Origin: Planctomycetota bacterium
Lineage (GTDB): Bacteria; Planctomycetota; Planctomycetia; Planctomycetales; Planctomycetaceae
Assembly: GCA_023429275.1 (NCBI GenBank)
Contig: JAEYWB010000484.1
Coordinates: 1-5,997 of the forward strand
DNA length: 5,997 nt
Reading direction: 5' to 3'
Shown: piece by piece, positions 1 to 5,779 of the stretch
Numbering within the stretch: the first letter of the stretch is position 1
Layout of the letters: every line of letters starts with the position of its first letter
Notes under the pieces: generated by a model
What the model saw: only the letters and a program-made list of their open reading frames with translations
What the model was told of the DNA's origin: nothing
The model's database searches: none
Position numbers and translations under genes: made by a program

Positions 1-994
1 CCATCATTCGCTGCGCGAGGAGGCCGGAGTCGTCGGCCTGCAGTAGCGGATCCCAATCGGATCCCCAGATCACCTTGATGACGTTCCAGCCGGCGCCGCG
101 GAAAGCGCCCTCAAGCTCTTGGATGATCTTGCCGTTGCCGCGCACCGGACCGTCGAGCCGCTGCAGGTTGCAGTTCACGACCCAGGTCAGATTGTCGAGC
201 TTTTCCCGGGCCGCGAGGGTGATCGCGCCGAGCGTTTCCGGCTCGTCGACTTCGCCGTCGCCGATGAAGCACCAGACGCGCGACTTGCTGGTGTCGATCA
301 GGCCGCGATGCTGGAGGTAACGCAGGAACCGGGCGTGATAGATCGAGCAGATCGGACCGAGGCCCATCGACACGGTCGGGAACTGCCAGAAGTCCTCCAT
401 CAGCCAGGGGTGCGGGTAGCTGCACAGCCCCTCGCCCCGATTGACCTCCTGGCGGAAGTTGTCGAGCTTCTCTTCGCTGAGCCGTCCTTCGAGGAATGCG
501 CGGGAGTACATCCCCGGGGAGGCGTGCCCCTGGAAGTACACCATGTCCCCCGTGTGGTCTTCGGTCCGGGCGTGGAAGAAGTGGTTGTAACCGACTTCGT
601 AAAGCGTCGCCGACGAGGCGTACGTCGAGCTGTGTCCCCCGACGGCGCCGCCCGATTCGGTCTTCTTGTTCGCGCGGACGACCATCGCCATCGCGTTCCA
701 GCGGATGAAGCTCTTGATCCGGCGTTCGATCTCGAGGTTACCGGGATACCGCGGCTGGTCTTCGAGGCCGATCGTGTTGACGTACGGCGTCGTCGCCGTG
801 AACGGGATCATGACTCCGCGGTGATAGGCCCGCTCGCGGAGGTTGATCAGAAGCTGCTGGACCCGATCCGGGCCGTAGCGGTGAATGACATCTTCGAGCG
901 ACTCATACCACTCTTCGAGTTCCTGCGGGTCGATCCCGTGTACGGCACCGTCCGTTGCATTTGTATCAGAGGCGGGAACAGTCGAATCGAGCAT
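1..994 (-). CDS. aceE: Pyruvate dehydrogenase E1 component, homodimeric type (N-terminal part, cut by window edge)
   Basis: The thiamine-diphosphate-dependent E1 subunit decarboxylates pyruvate and passes the acetyl group to the lipoyl E2 subunit of the cytoplasmic pyruvate dehydrogenase complex, feeding acetyl-CoA into central metabolism. The visible 331 residues are the N-terminal part of a protein usually near 880-900 residues; the frame is still open at position 1. Seen: [18 protein letters not shown] (about 118-135), [18 protein letters not shown] (155-172), the thiamine-diphosphate/Mg motif [13 protein letters not shown] (245-257) and its partner [17 protein letters not shown] (274-290), all hallmarks of the AceE type rather than the two-chain E1 alpha/beta type. 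The ATG at 992-994 is chosen because GGAGAG (1003-1008) lies 8 nt upstream and the protein begins with the usual acidic N-terminal segment. It is separated from the upstream tetrapyrrole gene by 269 bp, so it probably has its own promoter. Identity is near certain; the C-terminal half and any following E2 gene lie outside the window. Confidence 0.96.
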   Translation of the reverse strand, partial: MLDSTVPASDTNATDGAVHGIDPQELEEWYESLEDVIHRYGPDRVQQLLINLRERAYHRGVMIPFTATTPYVNTIGLEDQPRYPGNLEIERRIKSFIRWNAMAMVVRANKKTESGGAVGGHSSTYASSATLYEVGYNHFFHARTEDHTGDMVYFQGHASPGMYSRAFLEGRLSEEKLDNFRQEVNRGEGLCSYPHPWLMEDFWQFPTVSMGLGPICSIYHARFLRYLQHRGLIDTSKSRVWCFIGDGEVDEPETLGAITLAAREKLDNLTWVVNCNLQRLDGPVRGNGKIIQELEGAFRGAGWNVIKVIWGSDWDPLLQADDSGLLAQRMM

Positions 995-1002
995 CGGGAA
1001 TT

Positions 1003-1008
1003 CTCTCC
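1003..1008 (-). promoter_or_regulatory. Ribosome binding site of aceE
   Basis: GGAGAG on the minus strand lies 8 nt before the ATG at 994. It is the clearest Shine-Dalgarno match near this gene and fixes the start. Confidence 0.7.
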
Positions 1009-1045
1009 AACCCAATATCCAGCTTGCAGTTCGGGCGTCTGACGG

Positions 1046-1110
1046 TCGTGCGGACACCCAAATGGCGGACAAGCCGCACGATCCTTCGTTCCAACGAAAA
1101 GAGCGTGCGG
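1046..1110 (-). promoter_or_regulatory. Structured aceE leader with mutually exclusive hairpins
   Basis: Read as minus-strand RNA, three segments are complementary in a competing way. CCGCACG (1110-1104) can pair with CGUGCGG (1080-1074); the same middle segment, extended to UCGUGCGG (1081-1074), can instead pair with CCGCACGA (1053-1046). The first hairpin also encloses the perfect palindrome UUCGUUGGAACGAA (1098-1085). The element ends about 37 nt before the aceE Shine-Dalgarno sequence. The pairings are exact and read directly from the sequence. A switching or attenuation role is inference. No known riboswitch family is recognised, and no U-rich terminator tail follows either hairpin. Confidence 0.35.
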
Positions 1111-1121
1111 AAGCCGCCAAA

Positions 1122-1145
1122 CCGTGGAATTGTAGCGATCCACGG
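1122..1145 (-). promoter_or_regulatory. Dyad overlapping a possible -10 box upstream of aceE
   Basis: A perfect 7-bp inverted repeat, CCGTGGA and TCCACGG, flanks a 10-bp centre. On the minus strand the centre carries TACAAT (1134-1129), one base away from the sigma-70 -10 consensus. No convincing -35 hexamer is visible at 16-18 bp. If this is the promoter, the aceE leader would be about 125-130 nt and would contain the hairpins at 1046-1110. The dyad would suit an operator overlapping a promoter. Alternatively it is a short RNA hairpin followed by only three U residues. It does not look like the PdhR operator known from enterobacteria. Confidence 0.3.
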
Positions 1146-1155
1146 CAATCGCAAC

Positions 1156-1185
1156 AGCCCGTATTGGATACGGAAACCACGGGCT
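1156..1185. repeat. Overlapping inverted repeats in the cobA-hemD/aceE gap
   Basis: AGCCCGT (1156-1162) pairs with ACGGGCT (1179-1185) across 16 nt. An overlapping pair, CCGTAT (1159-1164) and ATACGG (1168-1173), has a 3-nt loop. The two structures share bases and cannot both form. The location, between a gene end and a likely promoter, allows either a transcription-end or a regulatory role; the sequence does not decide. Confidence 0.35.
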
Positions 1186-1226
1186 CGGCGCGGTTTGAGG
1201 AGGATTTCCGGACGCGGCCGTCACCT

Positions 1227-1275
1227 CACTCCGCGCGGAGTGCCGTCGGGGCCCGGACGGGCCTCACTGGTGAGG
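1227..1275 (-). terminator. Hairpin cluster at the 3' end of cobA-hemD (possible terminator without U tract)
   Basis: Three inverted repeats are packed end to end. CCTCAC-TG-GTGAGG (1262-1275) contains the cobA-hemD stop codon. CCGTC and GACGG (1243-1260) flank a GC-rich centre. A perfect 16-bp palindrome lies at 1227-1242 (CACTCCGCGCGGAGTG). GC-rich stems just after a stop codon fit 3' end formation or RNA protection, but no run of U follows on the minus strand, so this is not a canonical intrinsic terminator. Confidence 0.35.
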
Positions 1276-2784
1276 TTTCTGCGTCTCCTCAATCGCCGCA
1301 AACACCCCTTTCCAGGTGAATTCTCCGGCAACGGCGCTGATCGGCAGTCCCGCCTCTCGGGCCGCCTCGGCGGTCACCGGGCTGATCGCGGCGAGACGTA
1401 GACCGTTCCCGAGGCGTTCCCGGGCCGCCGTCGGCAGGAGGCGGGCGACGTTGCGGGCGATCGAGGGGCTGCTGAGGGCAATCCAGTCGAGATCCCCGGT
1501 TTCGAGACGTCCGAGAATCTCGCCGCTCCAGGCGTCCAGGTCGAGGTTTTGATAGACAACCAGCTGATCGACACTCGCCCCCGCGGCCGTGAGTTTCTCT
1601 GGCAGGACATCCCGTCCTCGGCTCGCCCTGACCCACAGCACGCGCTGCGAGGCAACCTGCGGAGCGAGCGCGGCGGCGAGTTCTTCCGCTCGATAGGCCT
1701 CGGGGACGAGGTCCGCCCGCAGGTGATACCGCGTCAGGGCCTCCGCAGTCGCCGGACCGATGGCCGCGATTCGGGCCGTCCCGAGTGCACGCAGGTCTCT
1801 CCCCTTCTCCCAGAGTCGGTCGAAGAAGGTCTGAACGCCGTTGACGCTCGTGAAGACGATCCACGCGTAGTCACCGAGTCGCTCGAACGAGGCGTCGACG
1901 GTGCTCCAGTCGTCGACGGGACGGATGTCGATGACCGGCATCGGGACAAGCTCCGCCCCCAGTTCCGAGCCGAGCGGAAGGAGGTCGAAGAACTGCCCGT
2001 CGGACCGGGCAATCCCGACCCGCGTGCCGAACAGGGGACGATGTTCGAACCAGGCGATCCGCTCCCGTTGGGCGACGCATTCGCCGACGATGATCAGGGA
2101 GGGGGCGTGCAGCCCCGCTGAAGCGACCCGCCCGGCGATATCGCCCAGTGTTCCGGTGACGACCTTCTGCCTCGGAGTGGTGGCCCGGCAGACGACGGCG
2201 CCCGGAGTCGACACGGGCATGCCGTGCGTCTGCAGGCTGCCGGCAATGCTTCCGATCTGCCGGAGCCCCATATAGAAGACGAGCGTCCCGGGAAACTTCG
2301 CGAGTAGGTCGTAGTCGAGGTTCGAGACGGACTTGTCAGGGGCCTCATGCCCGGTGACGAAGGCGACGGCGGAGGCCCGCTCGCGGTGCGTCAGGGAGAT
2401 CCCGGCGTAAACGGCCGCCCCGGTCGCGGCCGTGATCCCGGGGACGACTTCATACGGGATGCCCGCCGCTTCGAGTGCAGCCGCCTCCTCACTCCCCCGA
2501 CCGAAGATGAACGGATCCCCCCCCTTGAGGCGGACGACCTGCTTCCCCTCTAGAGCCGCGGCGACCAGGCGGGCGTTGATCTCCTCCTGGTCGAGCCGCT
2601 TCGCGTCGGAATTGCCAAGACGCGATGTCCGCTCGCAACGGGCATGCGCGTGCCTCAGGAGCACGGGATTGACGAGCCCGTCGTACAGAACGAGGTCTGC
2701 CTGCGCGAGGCATTCCACTCCACGGACGGTCAGCAGCCCCGGATCACCCGGTCCCGCTCCGACGAGAAAGACTTTTCCAACCAT
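1264..2784 (-). CDS. cobA-hemD: Uroporphyrinogen-III C-methyltransferase / uroporphyrinogen-III synthase fusion
   Basis: This bifunctional cytoplasmic enzyme of tetrapyrrole synthesis has 506 residues. The N-terminal domain (about 1-245) is an S-adenosylmethionine uroporphyrinogen-III methyltransferase making precorrin-2 for siroheme and cobalamin. It shows VGAGPGDPGLLTVRG (8-22), VVRLKGGDPFIFGRGSEE (83-100), VPGITAATGAAVYAG (114-128) and YMG (171-173). The C-terminal domain (about 253-500) is a HemD fold that closes hydroxymethylbilane to uroporphyrinogen III, with FTSVNGVQTFF (311-321), AIGPATAEAL (341-350) and LSSPSIARN (437-445). The fusion is known in several phyla. The CysG-type dehydrogenase/ferrochelatase domain is absent, and neither hemC nor other tetrapyrrole genes are in the window. 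ATG at 2782-2784 starts exactly at the conserved first strand. No good Shine-Dalgarno precedes it, and no ATG, GTG or TTG lies between it and the upstream in-frame stop, so the start is secure despite the weak signal. Confidence 0.95.
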   Translation of the reverse strand: MVGKVFLVGAGPGDPGLLTVRGVECLAQADLVLYDGLVNPVLLRHAHARCERTSRLGNSDAKRLDQEEINARLVAAALEGKQVVRLKGGDPFIFGRGSEEAAALEAAGIPYEVVPGITAATGAAVYAGISLTHRERASAVAFVTGHEAPDKSVSNLDYDLLAKFPGTLVFYMGLRQIGSIAGSLQTHGMPVSTPGAVVCRATTPRQKVVTGTLGDIAGRVASAGLHAPSLIIVGECVAQRERIAWFEHRPLFGTRVGIARSDGQFFDLLPLGSELGAELVPMPVIDIRPVDDWSTVDASFERLGDYAWIVFTSVNGVQTFFDRLWEKGRDLRALGTARIAAIGPATAEALTRYHLRADLVPEAYRAEELAAALAPQVASQRVLWVRASRGRDVLPEKLTAAGASVDQLVVYQNLDLDAWSGEILGRLETGDLDWIALSSPSIARNVARLLPTAARERLGNGLRLAAISPVTAEAAREAGLPISAVAGEFTWKGVFAAIEETQKPHQ

Positions 2785-3125
2785 GTCGGCAGGGTGAAGG
2801 GTCCGCTCAAAGCGTTCAAGCGGACGGCGACCGATTCAACAGACGGCAATGAAATTCCTGCGAAGTGGATCGTTGCCCCGGCGTCAAATGCACATACGAG
2901 GGGGACACGGCAAATGATCGTCGATCCATCGCCGGCCTCGAAGACGATCGGCAATGCCTCATCAGTCTCTCGGGATGCCTTGTGAGGCCCCTTTGTCACG
3001 ACGTATTCGACATTCAGCACGGACAGGAGCTGGAGCGAGAGATCGTCAGGAATGTGATCGCGGCGAATCCCTCTTCGGGAAAACTTGTCCGGTGGAAAGA
3101 ATCCTGAGTACGACGGCTTGTACCT
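2730..3125 (-). pseudogene. Open frame resembling the C-terminal tail of a larger protein (possible remnant)
   Basis: The 429-bp stretch between the methyltransferase and cobA-hemD has no confident gene. One minus frame is open for 131 codons after a TGA at 3126-3128. It contains LSLQLLSVLNVEYVVT (residues 29-44) followed by LPIVFEAGDGSTIICRVP (58-75). This order recalls the end of large multi-spanning YfhO-like or glycosyltransferase-like proteins, where a conserved LLNVkYVV segment precedes a short beta-rich tail. That match is from memory and is weak. Only GTG at 3018-3020 could start it, which would give 96 residues, and no Shine-Dalgarno precedes it. The last 18 codons overlap cobA-hemD, which also argues against an intact gene. 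Third-position GC is lower than in the neighbouring genes. It could instead be a short hypothetical gene or chance. Nothing is recognised in 3126-3213. Confidence 0.3.
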
Positions 3126-3213
3126 TCAGCAGCCGGGGGGATTGTTCCAGGAGGCCTCCGCGACCGCGGGACTCCAGTCATCCCTTGGGCGACGTTCAGA
3201 ATGAGTCGCTGCT

Positions 3214-3951
3214 TCACAGGACCAGACCAGATCCCGCCTCGCGCAGCGCCGTGATCCATAGTGACAGGGCGGCGAACGCCAGCCACCAGAGGCCGCATTG
3301 TGCCTCTCGAATCACGCCAACCGACCGGAGAGCAAGGTTTTCTTCCCGCACGTAGCCGCCGAGTCGGGGGAACCATCGGGGTGTCCGGCGACAGTAGGCG
3401 TCGAACTCCGCTCCGTACCGTCGGGTGAGAACCCGCTCCTCGGCAGGAACCACTCCGAATCGATAGAGCAGAACCGGAGGGAGGAGCAGAAGTCCCATGG
3501 TCGGACTTTGCCAGAAGACGACGAAGGCGCAGACGATCAGAAGCGTGCCGAGATAGAGCGGATTCCGGGAGAGCGAGTAAGGGCCCGTCGTGACGAGCAG
3601 CCGTGTCTTCCGCTCGCTGATTGACGCCAGCGCCCAGAGCCGGAGCGCGATCCCGGCCAGTAGAAGCGCCATTCCCCCCGCTGTCAGCCAGAGACCGGCG
3701 ACCGAACGGAGCGGCAATGGCGGCCGGCTGAAAAGGGCAAGACAGACTCCGGTGAGCAGGCTGACGGCGGTCAACGGAAGCCGTATGCGATAGGCCCACG
3801 ACTGACGGACATCGGTTGGTGAAGCGGATGTCCGCTGCGATGCGGATGGCTCTGCCGTCGAGCCGACCGGAGTCAGAATGAGCTTTCGCGATACGGGGAG
3901 AAGAGCAGCATCGAACGAGGCGTCGACTGCAGGAAGAGTGGAGTGGAGCAT
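3214..3951 (-). CDS. Isoprenylcysteine carboxyl methyltransferase / phospholipid methyltransferase family membrane protein
   Basis: This 245-residue integral membrane protein belongs to the family of S-adenosylmethionine methyltransferases that includes isoprenylcysteine carboxyl methyltransferases and phosphatidylethanolamine methyltransferases. Seen: hydrophobic segments at about 59-74, 84-108, 132-168 (probably two helices) and 218-236. The family signature GPYSLSRNPLYLG lies at 123-135, and the C-terminal motif at 171-195 has EER, a YG-x4-Y element and PRWFP. These two motifs form the cofactor and substrate site in characterised members. The first roughly 50 residues are polar, rich in Ser, Thr and Ala, and have no recognised domain; a later start is possible. 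The Shine-Dalgarno before the ATG at 3949-3951 is weak (GGAAA). The substrate cannot be told: bacterial members often act on lipids or small molecules rather than prenylated proteins. It lies 179 bp after the alcohol dehydrogenase gene, so co-transcription is uncertain. Confidence 0.85.
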   Translation of the reverse strand: MLHSTLPAVDASFDAALLPVSRKLILTPVGSTAEPSASQRTSASPTDVRQSWAYRIRLPLTAVSLLTGVCLALFSRPPLPLRSVAGLWLTAGGMALLLAGIALRLWALASISERKTRLLVTTGPYSLSRNPLYLGTLLIVCAFVVFWQSPTMGLLLLPPVLLYRFGVVPAEERVLTRRYGAEFDAYCRRTPRWFPRLGGYVREENLALRSVGVIREAQCGLWWLAFAALSLWITALREAGSGLVL

Positions 3952-4008
3952 CCGTGCGTTTCCAGGGGAAAGGATCTTGTGTCGACCGCAGTTCCAAACG
4001 GGTCAACA

Positions 4009-4041
4009 CCGGACCATCCGAAGATAGCCAGTCGGATCCGG
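4009..4041. repeat. Bulged inverted repeat between the alcohol dehydrogenase and methyltransferase genes
   Basis: CCGG plus ATCCG (4009-4012 and 4016-4020, with a 3-nt bulge) is complementary to CGGAT plus CCGG (4033-4041), leaving a 12-nt loop. It lies in the 3952-4130 gap. No U tract follows on the minus strand, so a terminator role is doubtful. Confidence 0.25.
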
Positions 4042-4062
4042 AGGGACCGTGACTCGCTCCCC

Positions 4063-4068
4063 ATTCTA
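4063..4068 (-). promoter_or_regulatory. Possible -10 box upstream of the membrane methyltransferase
   Basis: TAGAAT on the minus strand matches five of six bases of the sigma-70 -10 consensus and lies in a locally AT-richer patch of an otherwise GC-rich gap. No good -35 hexamer is seen at normal spacing. If real, it would give a leader of about 105 nt. Confidence 0.22.
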
Positions 4069-4130
4069 AGCAAGAGTTCACAAAAGAGCCGAGATCGCTT
4101 GTCGATCGGATCGGGCCTCGGGTGGGGGAC

Positions 4131-5195
4131 TCAGTCGAACGTCACCAGCGGCTTGATAATTCCCTCCTCTTTCGTCTCCATGAGTCGCACGGCGCGATCG
4201 ACTTGGGAGAACGGAATTCGGTGCGTCGTCATGAGGCTCGGGTCGACTCGTCCCGATTCGATCAGCCGCAGCAGTCGGCTCATACGGACCCGGCCACCCG
4301 GGCAGAGGCCGCCCCGGATGGTCTTTTCACCCATCCCGACGCCCCACTCGACCCGGGGAATATCGACCGAGTCGCCATGCCCGTAGTAGCCGACGTTCGA
4401 GATCGTCCCCCCCGGGCGGGTCGCCTTGATGCACGCCTCGAACGTCTCCTGGGCGCCATAGCATTCGATCGCGGAGTCGACCCCGATGCCGCCGGTCGCC
4501 GAGAGAATCTGCGCGACGGGGTCTCCGTCGAACGGATCGATGATCAGATCGGCGCCGTAGCTCCGGGCGAGGGCCTGCCGGTCCGGCTTTGCCTCCACCG
4601 CCATGATGAGCCCCGCTCCCAGGAGTCGTGCGCCGACCGTCGCCATCAGGCCGACCGGGCCCTGGGCAAAGACCGCGACCGTCCCGCCGAGTGGGATCGC
4701 CGCGTTCTCGGCGCCGAGGAAGCCCGTCGAGAGCATATCCGCACAGTACACCGCGATGTCGTCGGAGATACCGTCCGGGATCGGAGTCAGGTTCGCCTCG
4801 GCATCGTTGACGTGGAAGTAGTCGGCAAAGACTCCGTCCTTGATATTGGCGAACTTCCATCCGCCGAGCAGGCCTCCGCACTGCGACGTGAACCCTCTCT
4901 GGCAGTTGTCGCACCGGAAGCAGGGAGTGATTGCTCCCGTCAGGACCCGCTGTCCCTCACGGAAGCCGCGCACTGCGCTTCCGAGCCGGTGGATCACGCC
5001 AACCCCTTCGTGGCCGAGCGTCAGGCCCTGGCGCGGGCCGATCGCCCCCTTGATCGTGTGGACATCAGACGTGCAGACGAGGGCCCGGGTCGTCCGGATG
5101 ACTGCGTCGTTGGGGCCGGGCTCCGGAATCGGCTTGTCGACGAAGCCGGTCCGACCGATCCCTTCCATCACGAAGGCTTTCATCAGTTTCGCCAT
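4131..5195 (-). CDS. Zinc-dependent medium-chain alcohol dehydrogenase (secondary alcohol dehydrogenase-like)
   Basis: This 354-residue cytoplasmic oxidoreductase interconverts alcohols with aldehydes or ketones using a nicotinamide cofactor. It closely resembles the secondary alcohol dehydrogenases of Thermoanaerobacter and Clostridium beijerinckii, including CTSDVHT, GGWKFANIKDGVFADYFH (111-128) and KTIRGGLCPGG (291-301). Catalytic zinc ligands are inferred as Cys41, His62, Glu63 and Asp153. Cys92, Cys95, Cys98 and Cys106 form a structural-zinc lobe. The Rossmann fold has GPVGLMA (179-185). At the end of the second beta strand VEAKP carries Glu201, which favours NAD over NADP. The ATG at 5193-5195 is chosen because GGGAG (5204-5208) lies 8 nt upstream; an in-frame ATG at 5250-5252 would add 19 unconserved residues starting in the tandem repeat. 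The stress-protein gene ends 110 bp upstream, so co-transcription is plausible. The natural substrate is not predictable. Confidence 0.92.
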   Translation of the reverse strand: MAKLMKAFVMEGIGRTGFVDKPIPEPGPNDAVIRTTRALVCTSDVHTIKGAIGPRQGLTLGHEGVGVIHRLGSAVRGFREGQRVLTGAITPCFRCDNCQRGFTSQCGGLLGGWKFANIKDGVFADYFHVNDAEANLTPIPDGISDDIAVYCADMLSTGFLGAENAAIPLGGTVAVFAQGPVGLMATVGARLLGAGLIMAVEAKPDRQALARSYGADLIIDPFDGDPVAQILSATGGIGVDSAIECYGAQETFEACIKATRPGGTISNVGYYGHGDSVDIPRVEWGVGMGEKTIRGGLCPGGRVRMSRLLRLIESGRVDPSLMTTHRIPFSQVDRAVRLMETKEEGIIKPLVTFD

Positions 5196-5203
5196 GCTTC
5201 GAG

Positions 5204-5208
5204 CTCCC
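5204..5208 (-). promoter_or_regulatory. Ribosome binding site of the alcohol dehydrogenase gene
   Basis: GGGAG on the minus strand, 8 nt before the ATG at 5195, decides between this start and the in-frame ATG 57 bases upstream. Confidence 0.6.
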
Positions 5209-5250
5209 GCAGTTGTCTTTGGTGGCTTGACGAATGAAGCCGACTGTCTC

Positions 5251-5315
5251 ATCAGGTGCCACTGTCACATCAGGTGACACTGCCACATCAGGTGACACTG
5301 CCACATCAGGTGACA
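5251..5315. repeat. 18-bp tandem repeat spanning the stress-protein stop codon
   Basis: Three full units (5251-5268, 5269-5286, 5287-5304) and 11 bases of a fourth (5305-5315) follow the pattern ATCAGGTGACACTGCCAC. Units two and three are identical; unit one differs at two positions. The end of the stress-protein gene, including its stop codon (5306-5308), lies in the partial unit. Each of three unit junctions gives an inverted repeat: 5264-5278 (GTCAC-ATCAG-GTGAC, perfect), 5282-5296 and 5300-5314. In the minus-strand transcript the latter two pair as GUCAC with GUGGC through a G-U wobble, while the plus strand would have a C-A mismatch. The loop is always CUGAU. In one minus frame the unit encodes the hexapeptide SPDVAV. 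It could be a slippage-generated minisatellite or a small RNA-structure array. Confidence 0.85.
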
Positions 5316-5779
5316 GGGACGCGAGACTCAGAAGCCTTGTCGTCCGAAGGAGGCGCGGCAGACGGTGCCCGGGGACGGACGATCAGAACGGGACACAGAG
5401 CACGGCGGACGATCGCCTCGGCGATACTCCCGAGGAGGAGGCGGGAGACCCCAGTGCGCCCGTGGGAGCCCATGACGACGAGGTCGATCTCGTTGGCGGT
5501 CAGGAATCCCAGAAGTTCCTTGACCGTGTCGCCGATTCGGACCGAGCGGTGGACGGGAATCGCCCCCGACACAGGGACATGGACTTCCTTCAGCGCCTCC
5601 TCGATGCGCTTGGTCGGATAGGGCTCCGACGAAGCCATCGCCGCGGCGATCCAGGGTTCCTCGACATGGATGAGGTGAAGCTCCGCGCCATAGGCGGCGG
5701 CCATCTCGCACGCCCCGCGCAGGGCTTCGAGGCAGTTGTTGCTGAAGTCGACGGGAACAGCGATTCGCTTGATATTCAT
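5306..5779 (-). CDS. Universal stress protein (UspA family, single domain)
   Basis: This 157-residue cytoplasmic protein has the nucleotide-binding alpha/beta fold of the universal stress protein family, whose members are usually induced by starvation, oxygen limitation or other stress. Seen: first strand IKRIAVPVDFS (3-13) with Asp11 at its end, strand AELHLIHVEEP (32-42), and strand IDLVVMGSHGRTG leading into the ATP-binding motif G-x2-G-x9-G-S (Gly104, Gly107, Gly117, Ser118), then CPVLIVRP (129-136). The complete motif places it with the ATP-binding members. The last about 20 residues are polar and unconserved and end inside the tandem repeat. The ATG at 5777-5779 is chosen because GGAGAG (5787-5792) lies 7 nt upstream and the protein then starts at the first strand; a TTG at 5801-5803 would add eight residues. 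The next gene downstream is an alcohol dehydrogenase, which suggests a joint role in redox stress. The exact stress and partner are unknown. Confidence 0.93.
   Translation of the reverse strand: MNIKRIAVPVDFSNNCLEALRGACEMAAAYGAELHLIHVEEPWIAAAMASSEPYPTKRIEEALKEVHVPVSGAIPVHRSVRIGDTVKELLGFLTANEIDLVVMGSHGRTGVSRLLLGSIAEAIVRRALCPVLIVRPRAPSAAPPSDDKASESRVPVT

Noticed and set aside
119..1042. 307-codon plus-strand open frame
   Set aside because: It lies antisense to aceE, whose motifs are unmistakable; the product has no recognisable domain.
1122..1145. Dyad interpreted as a Rho-independent terminator of cobA-hemD
   Set aside because: The stem is only 7 bp with a 10-nt loop, only three U residues follow, and it lies more than 100 bp past the stop codon.
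2865..3107. Short plus-strand frames between cobA-hemD and the methyltransferase
   Set aside because: They have no motif or ribosome binding site, and they compete with the more protein-like minus frame.
3014..4081. 355-codon minus-strand open frame covering the methyltransferase in another frame
   Set aside because: Its Ser/Arg/Pro-rich product lacks motifs, whereas the overlapping frame at 3214-3951 has membrane helices and a full family signature.
4122..5237. 371-codon plus-strand open frame
   Set aside because: It is antisense to the well-supported alcohol dehydrogenase, shows no family motif, is rich in Arg, Asp and Ala as expected of a GC-rich shadow frame, and has no plausible start.
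5196..5252. Longer alcohol dehydrogenase start at the ATG 5250-5252
   Set aside because: The extra 19 residues are not family sequence, no Shine-Dalgarno precedes that ATG, and a good one precedes the ATG at 5195.
5251..5322. Direct repeats considered as a CRISPR array
   Set aside because: The 18-bp units abut with no spacers, only about 3.6 copies exist, and no cas gene is present.
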